From assembly GCA_012959695.1 (NCBI GenBank), contig DUCS01000044.1:1-52816 (forward strand): 52,816 bases of DNA, written 5' to 3'. Below the pieces are notes generated by a model. It searched no databases. It was given only the letters and a program-made list of their open reading frames with translations, and was not told the DNA's origin. The DNA comes from Cycloclasticus sp. (GTDB lineage: Bacteria > Pseudomonadota > Gammaproteobacteria > Methylococcales > Cycloclasticaceae). Numbering within the stretch: the stretch's first letter is position 1; each line of letters opens with the position of its first letter. Made by a program: the position numbers and the translations under genes. Shown here one piece after another: positions 7,117-15,924 of the stretch.

Positions 7117-7683
7117 GTGAAACGTTTGGGTGATTATGACGAAATACAGTCGATGCTTGAAGAAAGCGAGGCTAACATGAGTGCGTCTGAAACGCATGGA
7201 CTGGCCGCGGGCATGTTGTGCGTGAGGTTTGATGCGGATTTTAACCGCTGGCTAACGGCAGTATTCGACACGGATGATCAGCTAAATGCCTTGGATGACG
7301 ACGATAAGCAAATGCTGATGGCGCTATTTCAAGGTACCTTAGAATTATTAGAAGCCGATGAGTTTATTTTTGATTTATTGTTACCCGACGACGATGAGCG
7401 CATCGGCGTGCAAGCCAGTGCGTTGAGTGAATGGTGCCAAGGTTTTTTATACGGTGTGGCGTACATGGGTGTGGGTGATGATAAGGACTGGCAAGAAGAA
7501 AGCAGAGGCATACTTAGAGACTTGATGGAAATCTCTCGGCTCGACGCTGACAACACTGATGATTCGGATGAACAAGCGTTTATGGAATTACACGAGTATG
7601 TTCGCGTGGGTGTTCATATGTTGTTGCAAGAACTGCAGCCGTCGGATGAAGACAGCGATGATGACTCGCCAACGGTTCATTAA
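7117..7683 (+). CDS. ygfB: UPF0149 family protein YgfB
   Basis: This 188-residue acidic protein belongs to the UPF0149/YgfB family; DYDEIQSMLEESEANMSASETHGLAAG at the N-terminus and the WCQGFLYGV segment near residue 110 are diagnostic. In Pseudomonas aeruginosa a YgfB homologue has been linked to control of amidase and beta-lactamase expression; no such link is visible here. The GTG at 7117 is chosen because GGAG lies 6 bp upstream; an open frame continues to 7036 but lacks a ribosome site. It heads the ygfB-pepP-ubiH-ubiI operon. Confidence 0.92.
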   Translation: MKRLGDYDEIQSMLEESEANMSASETHGLAAGMLCVRFDADFNRWLTAVFDTDDQLNALDDDDKQMLMALFQGTLELLEADEFIFDLLLPDDDERIGVQASALSEWCQGFLYGVAYMGVGDDKDWQEESRGILRDLMEISRLDADNTDDSDEQAFMELHEYVRVGVHMLLQELQPSDEDSDDDSPTVH

Positions 7684-7704
7684 AGGTTACTTGAAGGTTA
7701 ACGG

Positions 7705-9030
7705 GTGTTAAAAGAACAAAAAGAATTTGCACGACGAAGAAAACAATTCCTACGTATGGTGGGTGTTGGTAATATCGCCGTTATTGCCAGTGCATCAATC
7801 ATGCAACGTAATAGTGATGTTGAATTTCCCTTTAGGCAAAACAGTGATTTTTTCTACTTAAGTGGCTTCGATGAGCCGGAGTCCGTTATTGTTTTTTTGC
7901 CAGGGCGTGAGCAAGGCGAGTATGTTCTATTTTGTCGTGAATTTGATGAAACGATGGCTTTGTGGGTTGGCGCTAGCGCAGGTCTTGAGGGCGCGGCTGA
8001 GGATTTTGCCGTCGATGACGCGTTTCCAATCGATGATATTGATGACATCTTGCCGGGCCTATTAGAAGACAAAGAGCGCTTGTATTTCCCCATGGGCGCG
8101 CAACCAGAATTTGATAAGCAATTGATGGATTGGTCGCAACAAGTACGTGGGCGCTCTAGAGCCGGAGTGTCAGCGCCAGCAGAATTTATTTCTTCTGATC
8201 ATTTGTTACATGAAATGCGCTTGATTAAATCGGCGCAAGAAATCAAACACATGAAAAAAGCCGCTAAAATTTCTGTGGCAGCGCATAAAAGGGCCATGCA
8301 ATTCACGGAGGCAGGCGTTAATGAGTATCAAATAGACGCTGAAATAAAACATCATTTTATGAGTAACGGTGCCAAATCTGAAGCATACCCAGCGATTGTC
8401 GGTGGTGGGTTAAATGGTTGCGTGCTTCATTACACGCAAAATAACGCCAAGCTCAATGATGGAGATTTGTTATTGATTGACGCGGGTTGCGAATGGGAAA
8501 ACTATGCGTCAGATATCACACGAACATTCCCTGTAAATGGTGTTTTTAGTGATGAACAAAAAGCCCTGTATCAATTGGTTCTCGACGCTCAGTACGCAGC
8601 CATTGAACAAGTGCAGCCTGGCAATCATTGGAATGACCCGCACGATGCTACAGTCAAAGTATTAACTAAAGGGTTAGTCAAATTGGGCCTGCTTAAAGGT
8701 CGTGTGCCAACGTTGATTAAAAATGAAGCCTACAAGCCGTACTATATGCACCGAACCGGGCATTGGTTGGGTATGGATGTGCATGATGTGGGTGATTATA
8801 AAATAGACAAACAATGGCGTCTGCTTGAGCCGGGCATGGTGTTAACCGTCGAGCCAGGTTTGTACATTCAGCCGAATGCTAAAGAAGTGGATAAAAAATG
8901 GCGCGGCATTGGCATTCGTATTGAAGATGATGTGCTAGTGACCAAAAAAGGCCATGAGGTACTTACGGATGGCGCACCCAAAGAAGTAAAAGACATTGAA
9001 TCGTTGATGGAGAAAGCGCGTGTCGCATGA
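7705..9030 (+). CDS. pepP: Xaa-Pro aminopeptidase (aminopeptidase P)
   Basis: This 441-residue cytoplasmic metalloprotease removes N-terminal residues preceding proline. The pita-bread fold metal ligands are all visible: Asp259 and Asp270 (IDAGCEWENYASDITR), His353 (GHWLGMDVHDVG), Glu383 (TVEPGLY) and Glu407 (IRIEDD), at the same positions as E. coli PepP within one residue. The start is GTG at 7705, with AAGG 8 bp upstream. Its 3' end overlaps ubiH by 11 bp, implying translational coupling within the conserved ygfB-pepP-ubiH-ubiI operon. Confidence 0.97.
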   Translation: MLKEQKEFARRRKQFLRMVGVGNIAVIASASIMQRNSDVEFPFRQNSDFFYLSGFDEPESVIVFLPGREQGEYVLFCREFDETMALWVGASAGLEGAAEDFAVDDAFPIDDIDDILPGLLEDKERLYFPMGAQPEFDKQLMDWSQQVRGRSRAGVSAPAEFISSDHLLHEMRLIKSAQEIKHMKKAAKISVAAHKRAMQFTEAGVNEYQIDAEIKHHFMSNGAKSEAYPAIVGGGLNGCVLHYTQNNAKLNDGDLLLIDAGCEWENYASDITRTFPVNGVFSDEQKALYQLVLDAQYAAIEQVQPGNHWNDPHDATVKVLTKGLVKLGLLKGRVPTLIKNEAYKPYYMHRTGHWLGMDVHDVGDYKIDKQWRLLEPGMVLTVEPGLYIQPNAKEVDKKWRGIGIRIEDDVLVTKKGHEVLTDGAPKEVKDIESLMEKARVA

Positions 9031-10216
9031 CTATGATGTCATCATCATCGGTGGCGGCATGGTGGGCGGCTGTCTCGGTTTAGCATTAAGTCAATCATCG
9101 CTTCGCGTAGCGATTGTAGAAGCACGTGAGTTTTCAGAAAAACAGTCGGACAGTACCGGTAAGCGAGCTATCGCATTATCTTGGGGAAGCCGTTGTATTC
9201 TTGAGCAATTAGATATTTGGCATCCAGTAAACGATGCAGCAATGGCCATCAAACACATTCATGTGTCGGATAAAGGCCATTTCGGCAAGACACGTTTGTC
9301 AGCGCAGTCGCAAAACGTTGATGCGCTAGGTTACGTGGTAGAAGCGGCAAAAATAGAAGCGGTTGTCGCGGGTAGTTTAAAACAATCAACTATTGATAGT
9401 CTGTGCCCGGCAAGCCTCGTTGATTACGTGGTGCATGATGAGAGTGCAGACGTCACCATTAGCTTAAACGGCGAAGAGAAAACCTTATCGTGTAAATTAT
9501 TAGTCGGTGCAGATGGCGGTTTATCTAAAGTGCGCGAATGCGGCGACTTTGAGCTTAAAGAATACTCATACGAGCAACACGCCATCGCAGGTTTAATTAA
9601 GGTGGAGTCGGATGAGCACGACATTGCCTACGAGCGTTTTACATCCGAAGGCCCAATAGCGATGTTGCCGCATTTCGATGGGTTGTATTCCTTAGTATGG
9701 ACTATGCCATCAGAGCTGGCGCAAGAAGTAATGCAATTGCCGGAAGATGAGTTTATAGGCAGATTGCAATCACGTTTTGGCCAATGGCTGGGCGAGCTAA
9801 GCTTGTCTGGCAAGTGCCAAACCTTCCCGTTAAATTTATCGCACGTACCAAATAATACAGCAGAACGCGTCGTGCTGATTGGTAACGCAGCGCATCAATT
9901 GCACCCTGTGGCAGGACAAGGGTTTAACTTGGGGTTGCGAGATGCGGCTATTCTGGCGGATGCTTTAATGTCGGATGAAAATAACATCGTTACAGTATTA
10001 GAAACGTATGCCAATCGTCGACAATTAGACCAAGCCCTAATAATGGGCTTTACCGATAACGTGATTAAGCTATTTTCCACCGACAGCGCATTATTTAGCG
10101 TGGTGCGTAACAGTGGGTTACTTATGTTGGATAAAATACCGTTAATGAAAAATCAGTTTGCACGCCAAACGATGGGCTTGGGTTCTCGGTTAGCAAGGTT
10201 AAAGAAAGTTGATTAA
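9020..10216 (+). CDS. ubiH: 2-octaprenyl-6-methoxyphenol hydroxylase
   Basis: This 398-residue FAD-dependent aromatic hydroxylase of ubiquinone biosynthesis starts at GTG 9020 inside the end of pepP. It has the N-terminal dinucleotide fold VIIIGGGMVGGCLG, the internal LVGADGGLSKVRE (DG motif, about residue 160), and the second FAD motif GNAAHQLHPVAGQGFNLGLRD near residues 286-306. The family works at the cytoplasmic face of the membrane within the Ubi complex. Order before ubiI and after pepP supports UbiH. It overlaps ubiI by 8 bp. Confidence 0.93.
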   Translation: MSHDYDVIIIGGGMVGGCLGLALSQSSLRVAIVEAREFSEKQSDSTGKRAIALSWGSRCILEQLDIWHPVNDAAMAIKHIHVSDKGHFGKTRLSAQSQNVDALGYVVEAAKIEAVVAGSLKQSTIDSLCPASLVDYVVHDESADVTISLNGEEKTLSCKLLVGADGGLSKVRECGDFELKEYSYEQHAIAGLIKVESDEHDIAYERFTSEGPIAMLPHFDGLYSLVWTMPSELAQEVMQLPEDEFIGRLQSRFGQWLGELSLSGKCQTFPLNLSHVPNNTAERVVLIGNAAHQLHPVAGQGFNLGLRDAAILADALMSDENNIVTVLETYANRRQLDQALIMGFTDNVIKLFSTDSALFSVVRNSGLLMLDKIPLMKNQFARQTMGLGSRLARLKKVD

Positions 10217-11393
10217 AGATAAAGAGTATCAAGTGGCTATAGTCGGTGGTGGCATGGTCGGTGCAACCATTGCGTGTTTATTGGCAGAGCAAGAGGTGCA
10301 AGTAGCATTAATTGATGCAGGCGACCCAATGGCAAGTTGGCCCAAAAAAACGTACGACTTGCGCGTGTCAGCATTAACACTGGCGTCCATTAACTTGTTT
10401 AAATCACTGGGCGTTTGGGGAAGCATAGAAGCGTTAGGCGAGCAAGCCGTACAAAAAATGTTCGTGTGGGATCATTTTGGCAGTGGCGAGTTGGATATAG
10501 ACTCCGCCGACGCAGGCGAAATGCAAATGGGTAGCGTGGTAGAGAACCGCATAACCGTATTGGCGCTATGGGAGAAGCTCCAGCAGATTAAAAGCTGTGA
10601 TGTATTCACCTCAGTTCAGCTAGAAGGGTTTGAGGCGGGTGACGATGGCGTGACGATAAGCCTGTCAGGCGGAACAACAATTGCGGCAGCCTTATTGGTT
10701 GGTGCAGATGGGTCAAATTCAAAAATCAGGCAAATCAGCAGTATTGATGATTATGGCTGGGACTATAAACAAAAAGCACTGGTTGCGACAGTCAGGCCAG
10801 AAAAACCACATCAAAATACCGCGTGGCAACGCTTCTTACCCGAAGGGCCGTTGGCATTATTGCCCTTGCGTGATGGTTTGATCTCCATTGTTTGGACGTC
10901 GACAACAGAAACCACAGAGGCGAATTTAAAGCTGGATGAAACTAGTTTTTGTGACGCACTAGCCGAAGCGTCTGAGCAGCAACTCGGTAATTTTAAATTG
11001 CTTGGCGCACGTGGTGCTTTCCCATTAAAGTTGCAGTTTTCGCCCGAATATACTCAACAACGCATGGTATTAATTGGTGATGCTATTCACACCATTCACC
11101 CTTTGGCAGGTCAAGGTGCAAACCTGGGTTTAAAAGATGCTATTGCATTAGCAGAGGTCGTATTGCAAGCGCACGAGAAAGGTCGGGATATTGCCAGCCA
11201 ACAAGTGCTTCGGCGGTATGAACGCCAGCGTAAAGGCGATAACTTATTGATGATGGGGCTTATGGACGGCTTTAAGCGTCTATTCGGTGCGGATGATATG
11301 CTGGTTCAATTCGCAAGAAGTTCAGGTATGGGGGTGGTTAACAGCTCCACGCTTATTAAGAATCAAATCTGCAAATACGCGATGGGTTTGTAA
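10209..11393 (+). CDS. ubiI: FAD-dependent ubiquinone-biosynthesis hydroxylase UbiI/VisC type
   Basis: This 394-residue paralogue of the preceding gene contains AIVGGGMVGATIA, LVGADGSNSKIRQ and IGDAIHTIHPLAGQGANLGLKDA, all in the family order. The position directly after ubiH is that of ubiI (2-octaprenylphenol 5-hydroxylase) in gammaproteobacteria; UbiF or UbiM-like specificity cannot be excluded from sequence alone. The start is TTG at 10209, overlapping the ubiH stop by 8 bp, with a purine-rich AAAGAAAG ahead. An intrinsic terminator follows 17 bp after the stop. Confidence 0.88.
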   Translation: MIKDKEYQVAIVGGGMVGATIACLLAEQEVQVALIDAGDPMASWPKKTYDLRVSALTLASINLFKSLGVWGSIEALGEQAVQKMFVWDHFGSGELDIDSADAGEMQMGSVVENRITVLALWEKLQQIKSCDVFTSVQLEGFEAGDDGVTISLSGGTTIAAALLVGADGSNSKIRQISSIDDYGWDYKQKALVATVRPEKPHQNTAWQRFLPEGPLALLPLRDGLISIVWTSTTETTEANLKLDETSFCDALAEASEQQLGNFKLLGARGAFPLKLQFSPEYTQQRMVLIGDAIHTIHPLAGQGANLGLKDAIALAEVVLQAHEKGRDIASQQVLRRYERQRKGDNLLMMGLMDGFKRLFGADDMLVQFARSSGMGVVNSSTLIKNQICKYAMGL

Positions 11394-11409
11394 TATAAAT
11401 TTCAAATAT

Positions 11410-11449
11410 AAAAAAGCCGCAATCTCCAAATGGTGATCGCGGCTTTTTT
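11410..11449. terminator. Bidirectional terminator between ubiI and the MAPEG gene
   Basis: GCCGC (11416-11420) pairs with GCGGC (11439-11443), with further ATC/GAT pairing inside, an A-run on the left and a T-run on the right. It serves the convergent ubiI and MAPEG genes. Confidence 0.88.
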
Positions 11450-11467
11450 GTTTTTACGTATAACGTT

Positions 11468-11860
11468 TTACATTATAACTTGTAGTGCGAGAACAACTTG
11501 GCAGCCAAAGCCAGCAGCGAAAGCCAGTGTGCGCACCCAAGGAACACCGAATGTGTGTGTTAATAAATGTATCACACGAGCATAAAAGAACACCATCGCA
11601 GCCATCGCTGTGGTGTCGTTATTCACGCCAGCCGCTTGTACGACTAAAATAAGCGCAGCAAATACAACTAAGTTTTCAATCGCATTGGTGTGAGCATTTT
11701 TCATGCGGATAGCCCAACCGGCCATTCCTTCAACATCGGCATGTGGGCCAACAGCATTCAGCAAGCCACCAACAATAATGTAATTAAGTGCATAAGGCAC
11801 CCATATAACAGCGGTTAATAAGGCAGTTGCAGCTAAGTAATATAGTTCTGGCGTCATCAT
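11468..11860 (-). CDS. MAPEG family membrane protein
   Basis: This 130-residue inner-membrane protein has four predicted helices (about residues 6-32, 58-77, 82-101, 108-129). The RMKNAHTNAIENLVVFAALIL segment matches the helix-2 signature of MAPEG proteins (microsomal glutathione transferase-like). In bacteria the substrates are mostly unknown, so glutathione transferase activity is only a family possibility. A GGAGAGA ribosome site precedes two consecutive ATG codons (11860 and 11857); the second is better spaced. Confidence 0.88.
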   Translation of the reverse strand: MMTPELYYLAATALLTAVIWVPYALNYIIVGGLLNAVGPHADVEGMAGWAIRMKNAHTNAIENLVVFAALILVVQAAGVNNDTTAMAAMVFFYARVIHLLTHTFGVPWVRTLAFAAGFGCQVVLALQVIM

Positions 11861-11898
11861 TCTCTCCGTTTATTTTGTTATTAAAGTTTGAAACGTTT

Positions 11899-12135
11899 TT
11901 AAGATTTATTAATTAAGTTAGTCAATGCTTGGGCGTGTTCAGTAGCAATCCGCCCCATAGACGTTAAATAGCCACCGTCTAACTTATCAACAAGGCCTTT
12001 CTCAAACAACCTTTCGACTGCGTTAATGGTATTTGGTTCAGCTTCCTGATGTATTTTTATGCCTTGCTGGGTGTTGGCTAAATCGAACTGCAAAAGAACG
12101 TTTAATTCATCAAGTGTGTCATTGTCTAATTTCAT
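11899..12135 (-). CDS. TIGR02647 family small protein
   Basis: This 78-residue protein matches the TIGR02647 family throughout: LDELNVLLQFDLANTQQGIKIH at the start and LVDKLDGGYLTSMGRIATEH toward the end, which looks like a winged-helix wing and recognition region. The function of the family is unknown. It is the first gene on the minus strand divergent from the glycine riboswitch operon and lies 38 bp upstream of the MAPEG gene, with which it may be co-transcribed. Confidence 0.88.
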   Translation of the reverse strand: MKLDNDTLDELNVLLQFDLANTQQGIKIHQEAEPNTINAVERLFEKGLVDKLDGGYLTSMGRIATEHAQALTNLINKS

Positions 12136-12273
12136 ACTGCTACCCCGTGTTTGTTTAGAATTAGCATAACGCTAATGGCAAGCTGGTGAAAGGTCTCTTT
12201 TATAAATAGGCTGCAAAACATAAGGGATAGAAAAAACATCTTGTTCGACGTACAATATCCGTCTAATTTACCC

Positions 12274-12480
12274 CTGTTGGGAGAGCTCGGTTTTGTACCG
12301 ACGCCGAAGGCGCAATCCGTCCGGAATCGCTCAGGCAAATGGACCATAAGGGAGATTGTTCAACTATGTTGGGTAATCAGTTAGCTCTGGAGAGCGGTTT
12401 GATTCTATTGGATTAAACACACCGAAGAGGCAAAGGGCTTTAGTAAAATGGCCTTTAAACTTTCAGGTTTTGGACAGAGG
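12274..12480 (+). promoter_or_regulatory. Tandem glycine riboswitch upstream of gcvT
   Basis: Two glycine aptamers lie in series. Aptamer 1 (about 12274-12350) has TTGGGAGAG, GCCGAAGGCGCAA and CTCAGGCAAATGGACC; aptamer 2 (about 12385-12480) has CTCTGGAGAG, ACCGAAGAGGCAA, TTTCAGGT and GGACAGAGG, whose CAGAGG closes P1 with CTCTGG. These are the conserved core boxes of the gcvT-type riboswitch. A terminator hairpin starts at the last base of aptamer 2, so control is most likely transcriptional, with glycine expected to favour readthrough (family knowledge; switching mechanism here is inference). Confidence 0.95.
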
Positions 12481-12515
12481 GGCGGCATGTGGTTTTCGCG
12501 TGCCGCCCTTTTTTT
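12480..12515 (+). terminator. Riboswitch expression-platform terminator
   Basis: GGGCGGCA (12480-12487) and TGCCGCCC (12501-12508) pair around a 13-nt loop and are followed by seven T. The stem begins at the last base of aptamer 2 P1 and ends 13 bp before the gcvT start, so it can act as an attenuator for the whole gcv operon. Confidence 0.9.
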
Positions 12516-12528
12516 ATGTTGAGAATAT

Positions 12529-13620
12529 ATGACTAAAAAAACAATATTAAATAATGCGCATCGTGAATTGGGCGCTCGCATGGTCGACTTTGGCGGCTGG
12601 GATATGCCGGTTAATTACGGTTCGCAAATTGATGAGCACCACACCGTGAGGCAGTCGGTAGGCATGTTTGATGTGTCGCATATGACAGTGGTGGATGTGA
12701 ACGGTGTGCAAGCAAAGGCCTATTTACAAAACTTACTGGCGAATGATGTAGCCAAACTAACGCGCCAAGGTAAAGCCTTGTACAGCTGTATGCTGACGGA
12801 TGATGCGGGCATTATTGATGACCTTATCGTGTATTTTTTGGATGATCAAAATTACCGTTTGGTGGTGAATGCGTCAACGCGAGATAAAGACATTGCGTGG
12901 TTGGAAAAGCAAGCTGAAGGCTTTGATGTGGCGGTTAACGAACAACCCACGTTGGCGATGATTGCGGTGCAAGGGCCGAAGGCGCGTCAAAAAGTTTGCC
13001 CTTTATTGCCCGAGCGTTTGGGGTTATCAGCCGCAGAAATAAAACCGTTTAGTGCCTGTTGGCACGGCGAATGGTTCGTTGGTAGAACGGGCTACACCGG
13101 CGAAGATGGCTTTGAAATTATATTGCCACAAGACAAAGCAGAAGGGTTTTGGACGCAATTATTGGAAGTGGGTGTTAAGCCCTGTGGTTTAGGCGCGCGC
13201 GACACGCTAAGGCTTGAAGCGGGTATGAACTTATACGGCCAAGATATGGATGAATCTAAAAACCCATTAGAATCTGGGTTGGCGTGGACGATTGTTTGGG
13301 AGCCAGAAGAGCGTGATTTTATCGGTAAACAAGCGCTGGTTAATATCAAACAACAAGGCAACAACGATAAGTTTGTTGGGCTGATACTGGAAGACAAAGG
13401 CGTGTTACGTGGCCATCAAACAGTGGTATTGGATGATGGCTCACAAGGTGAAATTACCAGTGGCGGTTATTCGCCTACCATGGAACGTTCAATTGCATTA
13501 GCACGAGTTCCCGCAAGTATTGGTAAAACCTGTAAAATCGACATCCGCGGAAAATTAAAAAACGCACGGGTGGTTAAGCCGTGCTTTGTGCGCCAAGGCG
13601 CAGTACAAATTGAACTTTAA
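12529..13620 (+). CDS. gcvT: Aminomethyltransferase (glycine cleavage T protein)
   Basis: This 363-residue protein transfers the aminomethyl carbon from lipoylated H protein to tetrahydrofolate, giving 5,10-methylene-THF and ammonia. Family features are [20 protein letters not shown] near residue 13, [22 protein letters not shown] near 188 and the conserved [14 protein letters not shown] segment near 224. It is the first gene of the operon controlled by the tandem glycine riboswitch and starts only 13 bp after the attenuator, with a weak GAG ribosome site. Confidence 0.97.
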   Translation: MTKKTILNNAHRELGARMVDFGGWDMPVNYGSQIDEHHTVRQSVGMFDVSHMTVVDVNGVQAKAYLQNLLANDVAKLTRQGKALYSCMLTDDAGIIDDLIVYFLDDQNYRLVVNASTRDKDIAWLEKQAEGFDVAVNEQPTLAMIAVQGPKARQKVCPLLPERLGLSAAEIKPFSACWHGEWFVGRTGYTGEDGFEIILPQDKAEGFWTQLLEVGVKPCGLGARDTLRLEAGMNLYGQDMDESKNPLESGLAWTIVWEPEERDFIGKQALVNIKQQGNNDKFVGLILEDKGVLRGHQTVVLDDGSQGEITSGGYSPTMERSIALARVPASIGKTCKIDIRGKLKNARVVKPCFVRQGAVQIEL

Positions 13621-13634
13621 GGAAAGGAAAAACC

Positions 13635-14024
13635 ATGTCAAATACACCTGATGATAGAAAGTATGCCGACTCACACGAGTGGGCGTTATTAGAAGCCGAC
13701 GGCAATGTCCGTGTTGGTATTTCAGACCACGCGCAAGAATTATTGGGTGATTTGGTTTTTGTTGAATTGCCAGAAGTCGGGCAGAAAGTAGGTAAAGGCG
13801 ATGAATGTAGCGTGGTTGAATCGGTAAAAGCGGCGTCAGATATATACAGCCCTGTGACGGGTGAAATTATTGCGATTAATGGTGAGTTAGAAGATGGCCC
13901 AGAAGCCATTAATGATTCGCCTTACCAGGACGGTTGGATTTTTGTGATTAAACCTGAAGATACCAGCGAGTTAGATGATTTGTTAGACGCCGAAGGCTAC
14001 CAAAACTTAACCGAAGACGAGTAA
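13635..14024 (+). CDS. gcvH: Glycine cleavage system H protein
   Basis: This 129-residue lipoyl carrier shuttles the aminomethyl group between the P and T proteins. The lipoylation site is Lys65 in VESVKAAS, and the flanking [11 protein letters not shown] start, [13 protein letters not shown] hairpin and YSPVTGEI segment are standard. Length is normal. It has a good ribosome site (AAGGAAAGG) 14 bp after gcvT and is followed 7 bp later by gcvPA. Confidence 0.98.
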   Translation: MSNTPDDRKYADSHEWALLEADGNVRVGISDHAQELLGDLVFVELPEVGQKVGKGDECSVVESVKAASDIYSPVTGEIIAINGELEDGPEAINDSPYQDGWIFVIKPEDTSELDDLLDAEGYQNLTEDE

Positions 14025-14031
14025 CGCATAC

Positions 14032-15396
14032 ATGCCTTTTATTCCGCATTCAGAACATGACATATCTAGAATGTTGTCGACCATTGGCGTTGACACAATT
14101 GATGATCTGTTCGATGAAATTCCAGACAATTTGCGTTGTGGTGAGCTAGAACAAATTCCAACGGGCATGAACGAGATGGAGGTGTCTCGTTTGTTACGTG
14201 ACAAAGCCGCGCAAGATGGTTTGCCGTTGTGTTTTTTGGGAGCAGGTGCGTATGAACATCATATTCCAGCAGCGGTTTGGGAAATAACCACGCGCGGCGA
14301 GTTCTATAGCGCTTACACGCCGTACCAGGCAGAAGCATCGCAAGGCACATTGCAGTTGCTGTACGAATATCAAAGCATGATGGCAAGTCTGATGGGCATG
14401 GATGTGTCTAATGCCTCGCTTTACGATGGCGCGTCAGCGTTGGCCGAAGCGGTATTAATGGCTGTGCGAGCGAATCGTAAATCCAAATCACGCAAAATTT
14501 TAATGCCATTGAGCATTAACCCGGTTTACCGTTCAGTAACGCAAGCAATAGTGCAAAACCAAAATATTGAATTGGTTGATGTGCCGTTTGATGCGGCAAC
14601 GGGGCAAACAGATTTAACTGCATTGGAACAATACGCGGGCGAAGACATCGCTGCGATTGTTATTCCGCAACCTAACTTTTTTGGCGTGCTGGAAAATGTG
14701 GATGCACTAACAACTTGGGCAATAGAGAATAAAACGTTGTCTATTGCGGTGGTTAATCCGATGGCGATGGCTTTATTAAAACCACCGGGCGAATGGGCTG
14801 ACTCAGGCGTGGATATTGTTTGTGGCGAAGGGCAGCCATTAGGTGTGCCATTGGCATCTGGTGGGCCGTATTTTGGCTTCATGTGCTGCAAGCAACAACA
14901 CGTTCGACAAATGCCTGGGCGAATTATTGGGCGTACAACAGACTTAGACGGTAAAGAAGGCTTTACGCTAACGTTACAGGCGAGAGAACAGCATATCAGG
15001 CGTTCCAAAGCGACGTCGAATATTTGTACGAATCAGGGTTTGTTAGTAACGGCAGCAACGATTTATATGTCGTTATTAGGCCCAGAAGGGCTGAAAAAAG
15101 TAGCACTCAATTCACATAAAAACACGCAGTTATTGATTAATCGTTTAACGGCTATCAACAGCGTGGAGCTGGCTTTTGCGTCAGCGACCTTCCATGAATG
15201 CGTTATTACAGTGGAAGCGGATGCTAAACAACTGATAGAAACGTTGGCTGAAAAGAGCCATATTTTAGCTGGCTTTGACGTGTCAGTGAGTTACCCAGAA
15301 TTGGGTAATGCATTACTGGTGTGTGCGACAGAAACCCGCACAGAAAAAGACATTGAGCAATTTGCAAACGTGCTCAATTCATATCTAAATTCATAA
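14032..15396 (+). CDS. gcvPA: Glycine dehydrogenase (decarboxylating) subunit 1
   Basis: This 454-residue protein is the N-terminal half of a split P protein, which decarboxylates glycine and loads the aminomethyl group on H protein. The start [20 protein letters not shown], the [21 protein letters not shown] and [20 protein letters not shown] segments and the TREQH-like [20 protein letters not shown] stretch near 322-341 are typical of subunit 1. The PLP lysine is in the other subunit. Subunit 2 is not directly next; a tpx gene lies between them. Confidence 0.96.
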   Translation: MPFIPHSEHDISRMLSTIGVDTIDDLFDEIPDNLRCGELEQIPTGMNEMEVSRLLRDKAAQDGLPLCFLGAGAYEHHIPAAVWEITTRGEFYSAYTPYQAEASQGTLQLLYEYQSMMASLMGMDVSNASLYDGASALAEAVLMAVRANRKSKSRKILMPLSINPVYRSVTQAIVQNQNIELVDVPFDAATGQTDLTALEQYAGEDIAAIVIPQPNFFGVLENVDALTTWAIENKTLSIAVVNPMAMALLKPPGEWADSGVDIVCGEGQPLGVPLASGGPYFGFMCCKQQHVRQMPGRIIGRTTDLDGKEGFTLTLQAREQHIRRSKATSNICTNQGLLVTAATIYMSLLGPEGLKKVALNSHKNTQLLINRLTAINSVELAFASATFHECVITVEADAKQLIETLAEKSHILAGFDVSVSYPELGNALLVCATETRTEKDIEQFANVLNSYLNS

Positions 15397-15408
15397 GGAG
15401 AGTTCATC

Positions 15409-15909
15409 ATGGCGACTATTACATTACAAGGTAACGAAATTCACACAAACGGCGACATGCCAGCAGTCGGAACGCAAGCGCCTAGCTTTTCTTTAACCAC
15501 CAAAGACTTGGCGGATGTAACACTGGCTGATTACGCGGGTAAGAAAAAACTGATTAGCATTGTGCCGAGCTTAGACACACCGGTTTGCCAATTATCAACT
15601 AAAAAGTTTAACGACCATGCTAAAAGTCATGCTGATACAGTTATCCTCATTGTGGCGGCTGATTTGCCGTTTGCTATGTCACGTTTTTGTGGTGATGAAG
15701 GGCTAGAAAACGTAGTGACGTTATCGATGATGCGAGATCGCAATTTTGCAAAAGATTATGGCGTGTTAATTGACGATGGCCCGTTAAAGGGTATCACCGC
15801 TCGTGCGTTGATTGCCTTAGATGAAAACAATAACGTGTTGAGTTCAGAATTAGTGGGTGAAATTGCCGACGAACCAAACTACGAAGCAGCCCTCAACGCA
15901 CTAAAGTAA
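15409..15909 (+). CDS. tpx: Thiol peroxidase (atypical 2-Cys peroxiredoxin)
   Basis: This 166-residue protein matches Tpx, which reduces alkyl and hydrogen peroxides using thioredoxin. The peroxidatic Cys60 is in SLDTPVCQLSTKKF and the resolving Cys94 in SRFCGDEG, the E. coli positions (61 and 95) offset by one. Length and the N-terminal TLQGNEIHTNGDMPAVG are standard. It lies 12 bp after gcvPA and 15 bp before gcvPB on the same strand, with an AAGGAGAG ribosome site, so it is presumably part of the glycine-responsive operon. Confidence 0.95.
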   Translation: MATITLQGNEIHTNGDMPAVGTQAPSFSLTTKDLADVTLADYAGKKKLISIVPSLDTPVCQLSTKKFNDHAKSHADTVILIVAADLPFAMSRFCGDEGLENVVTLSMMRDRNFAKDYGVLIDDGPLKGITARALIALDENNNVLSSELVGEIADEPNYEAALNALK

Positions 15910-15924
15910 ACGAGTTAAACCTAC

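Noticed and set aside
12132-12347. A 71-residue minus-strand reading frame over the gcvT upstream region
   Set aside because: It lies across the first glycine aptamer and overlaps the start of the TIGR02647 gene; the RNA element explains the sequence and no protein family is recognisable.
15409-15909. Tpx as a transposed or foreign gene
   Set aside because: No flanking repeats, inverted ends or change in local composition; spacing and ribosome site look native to the operon.
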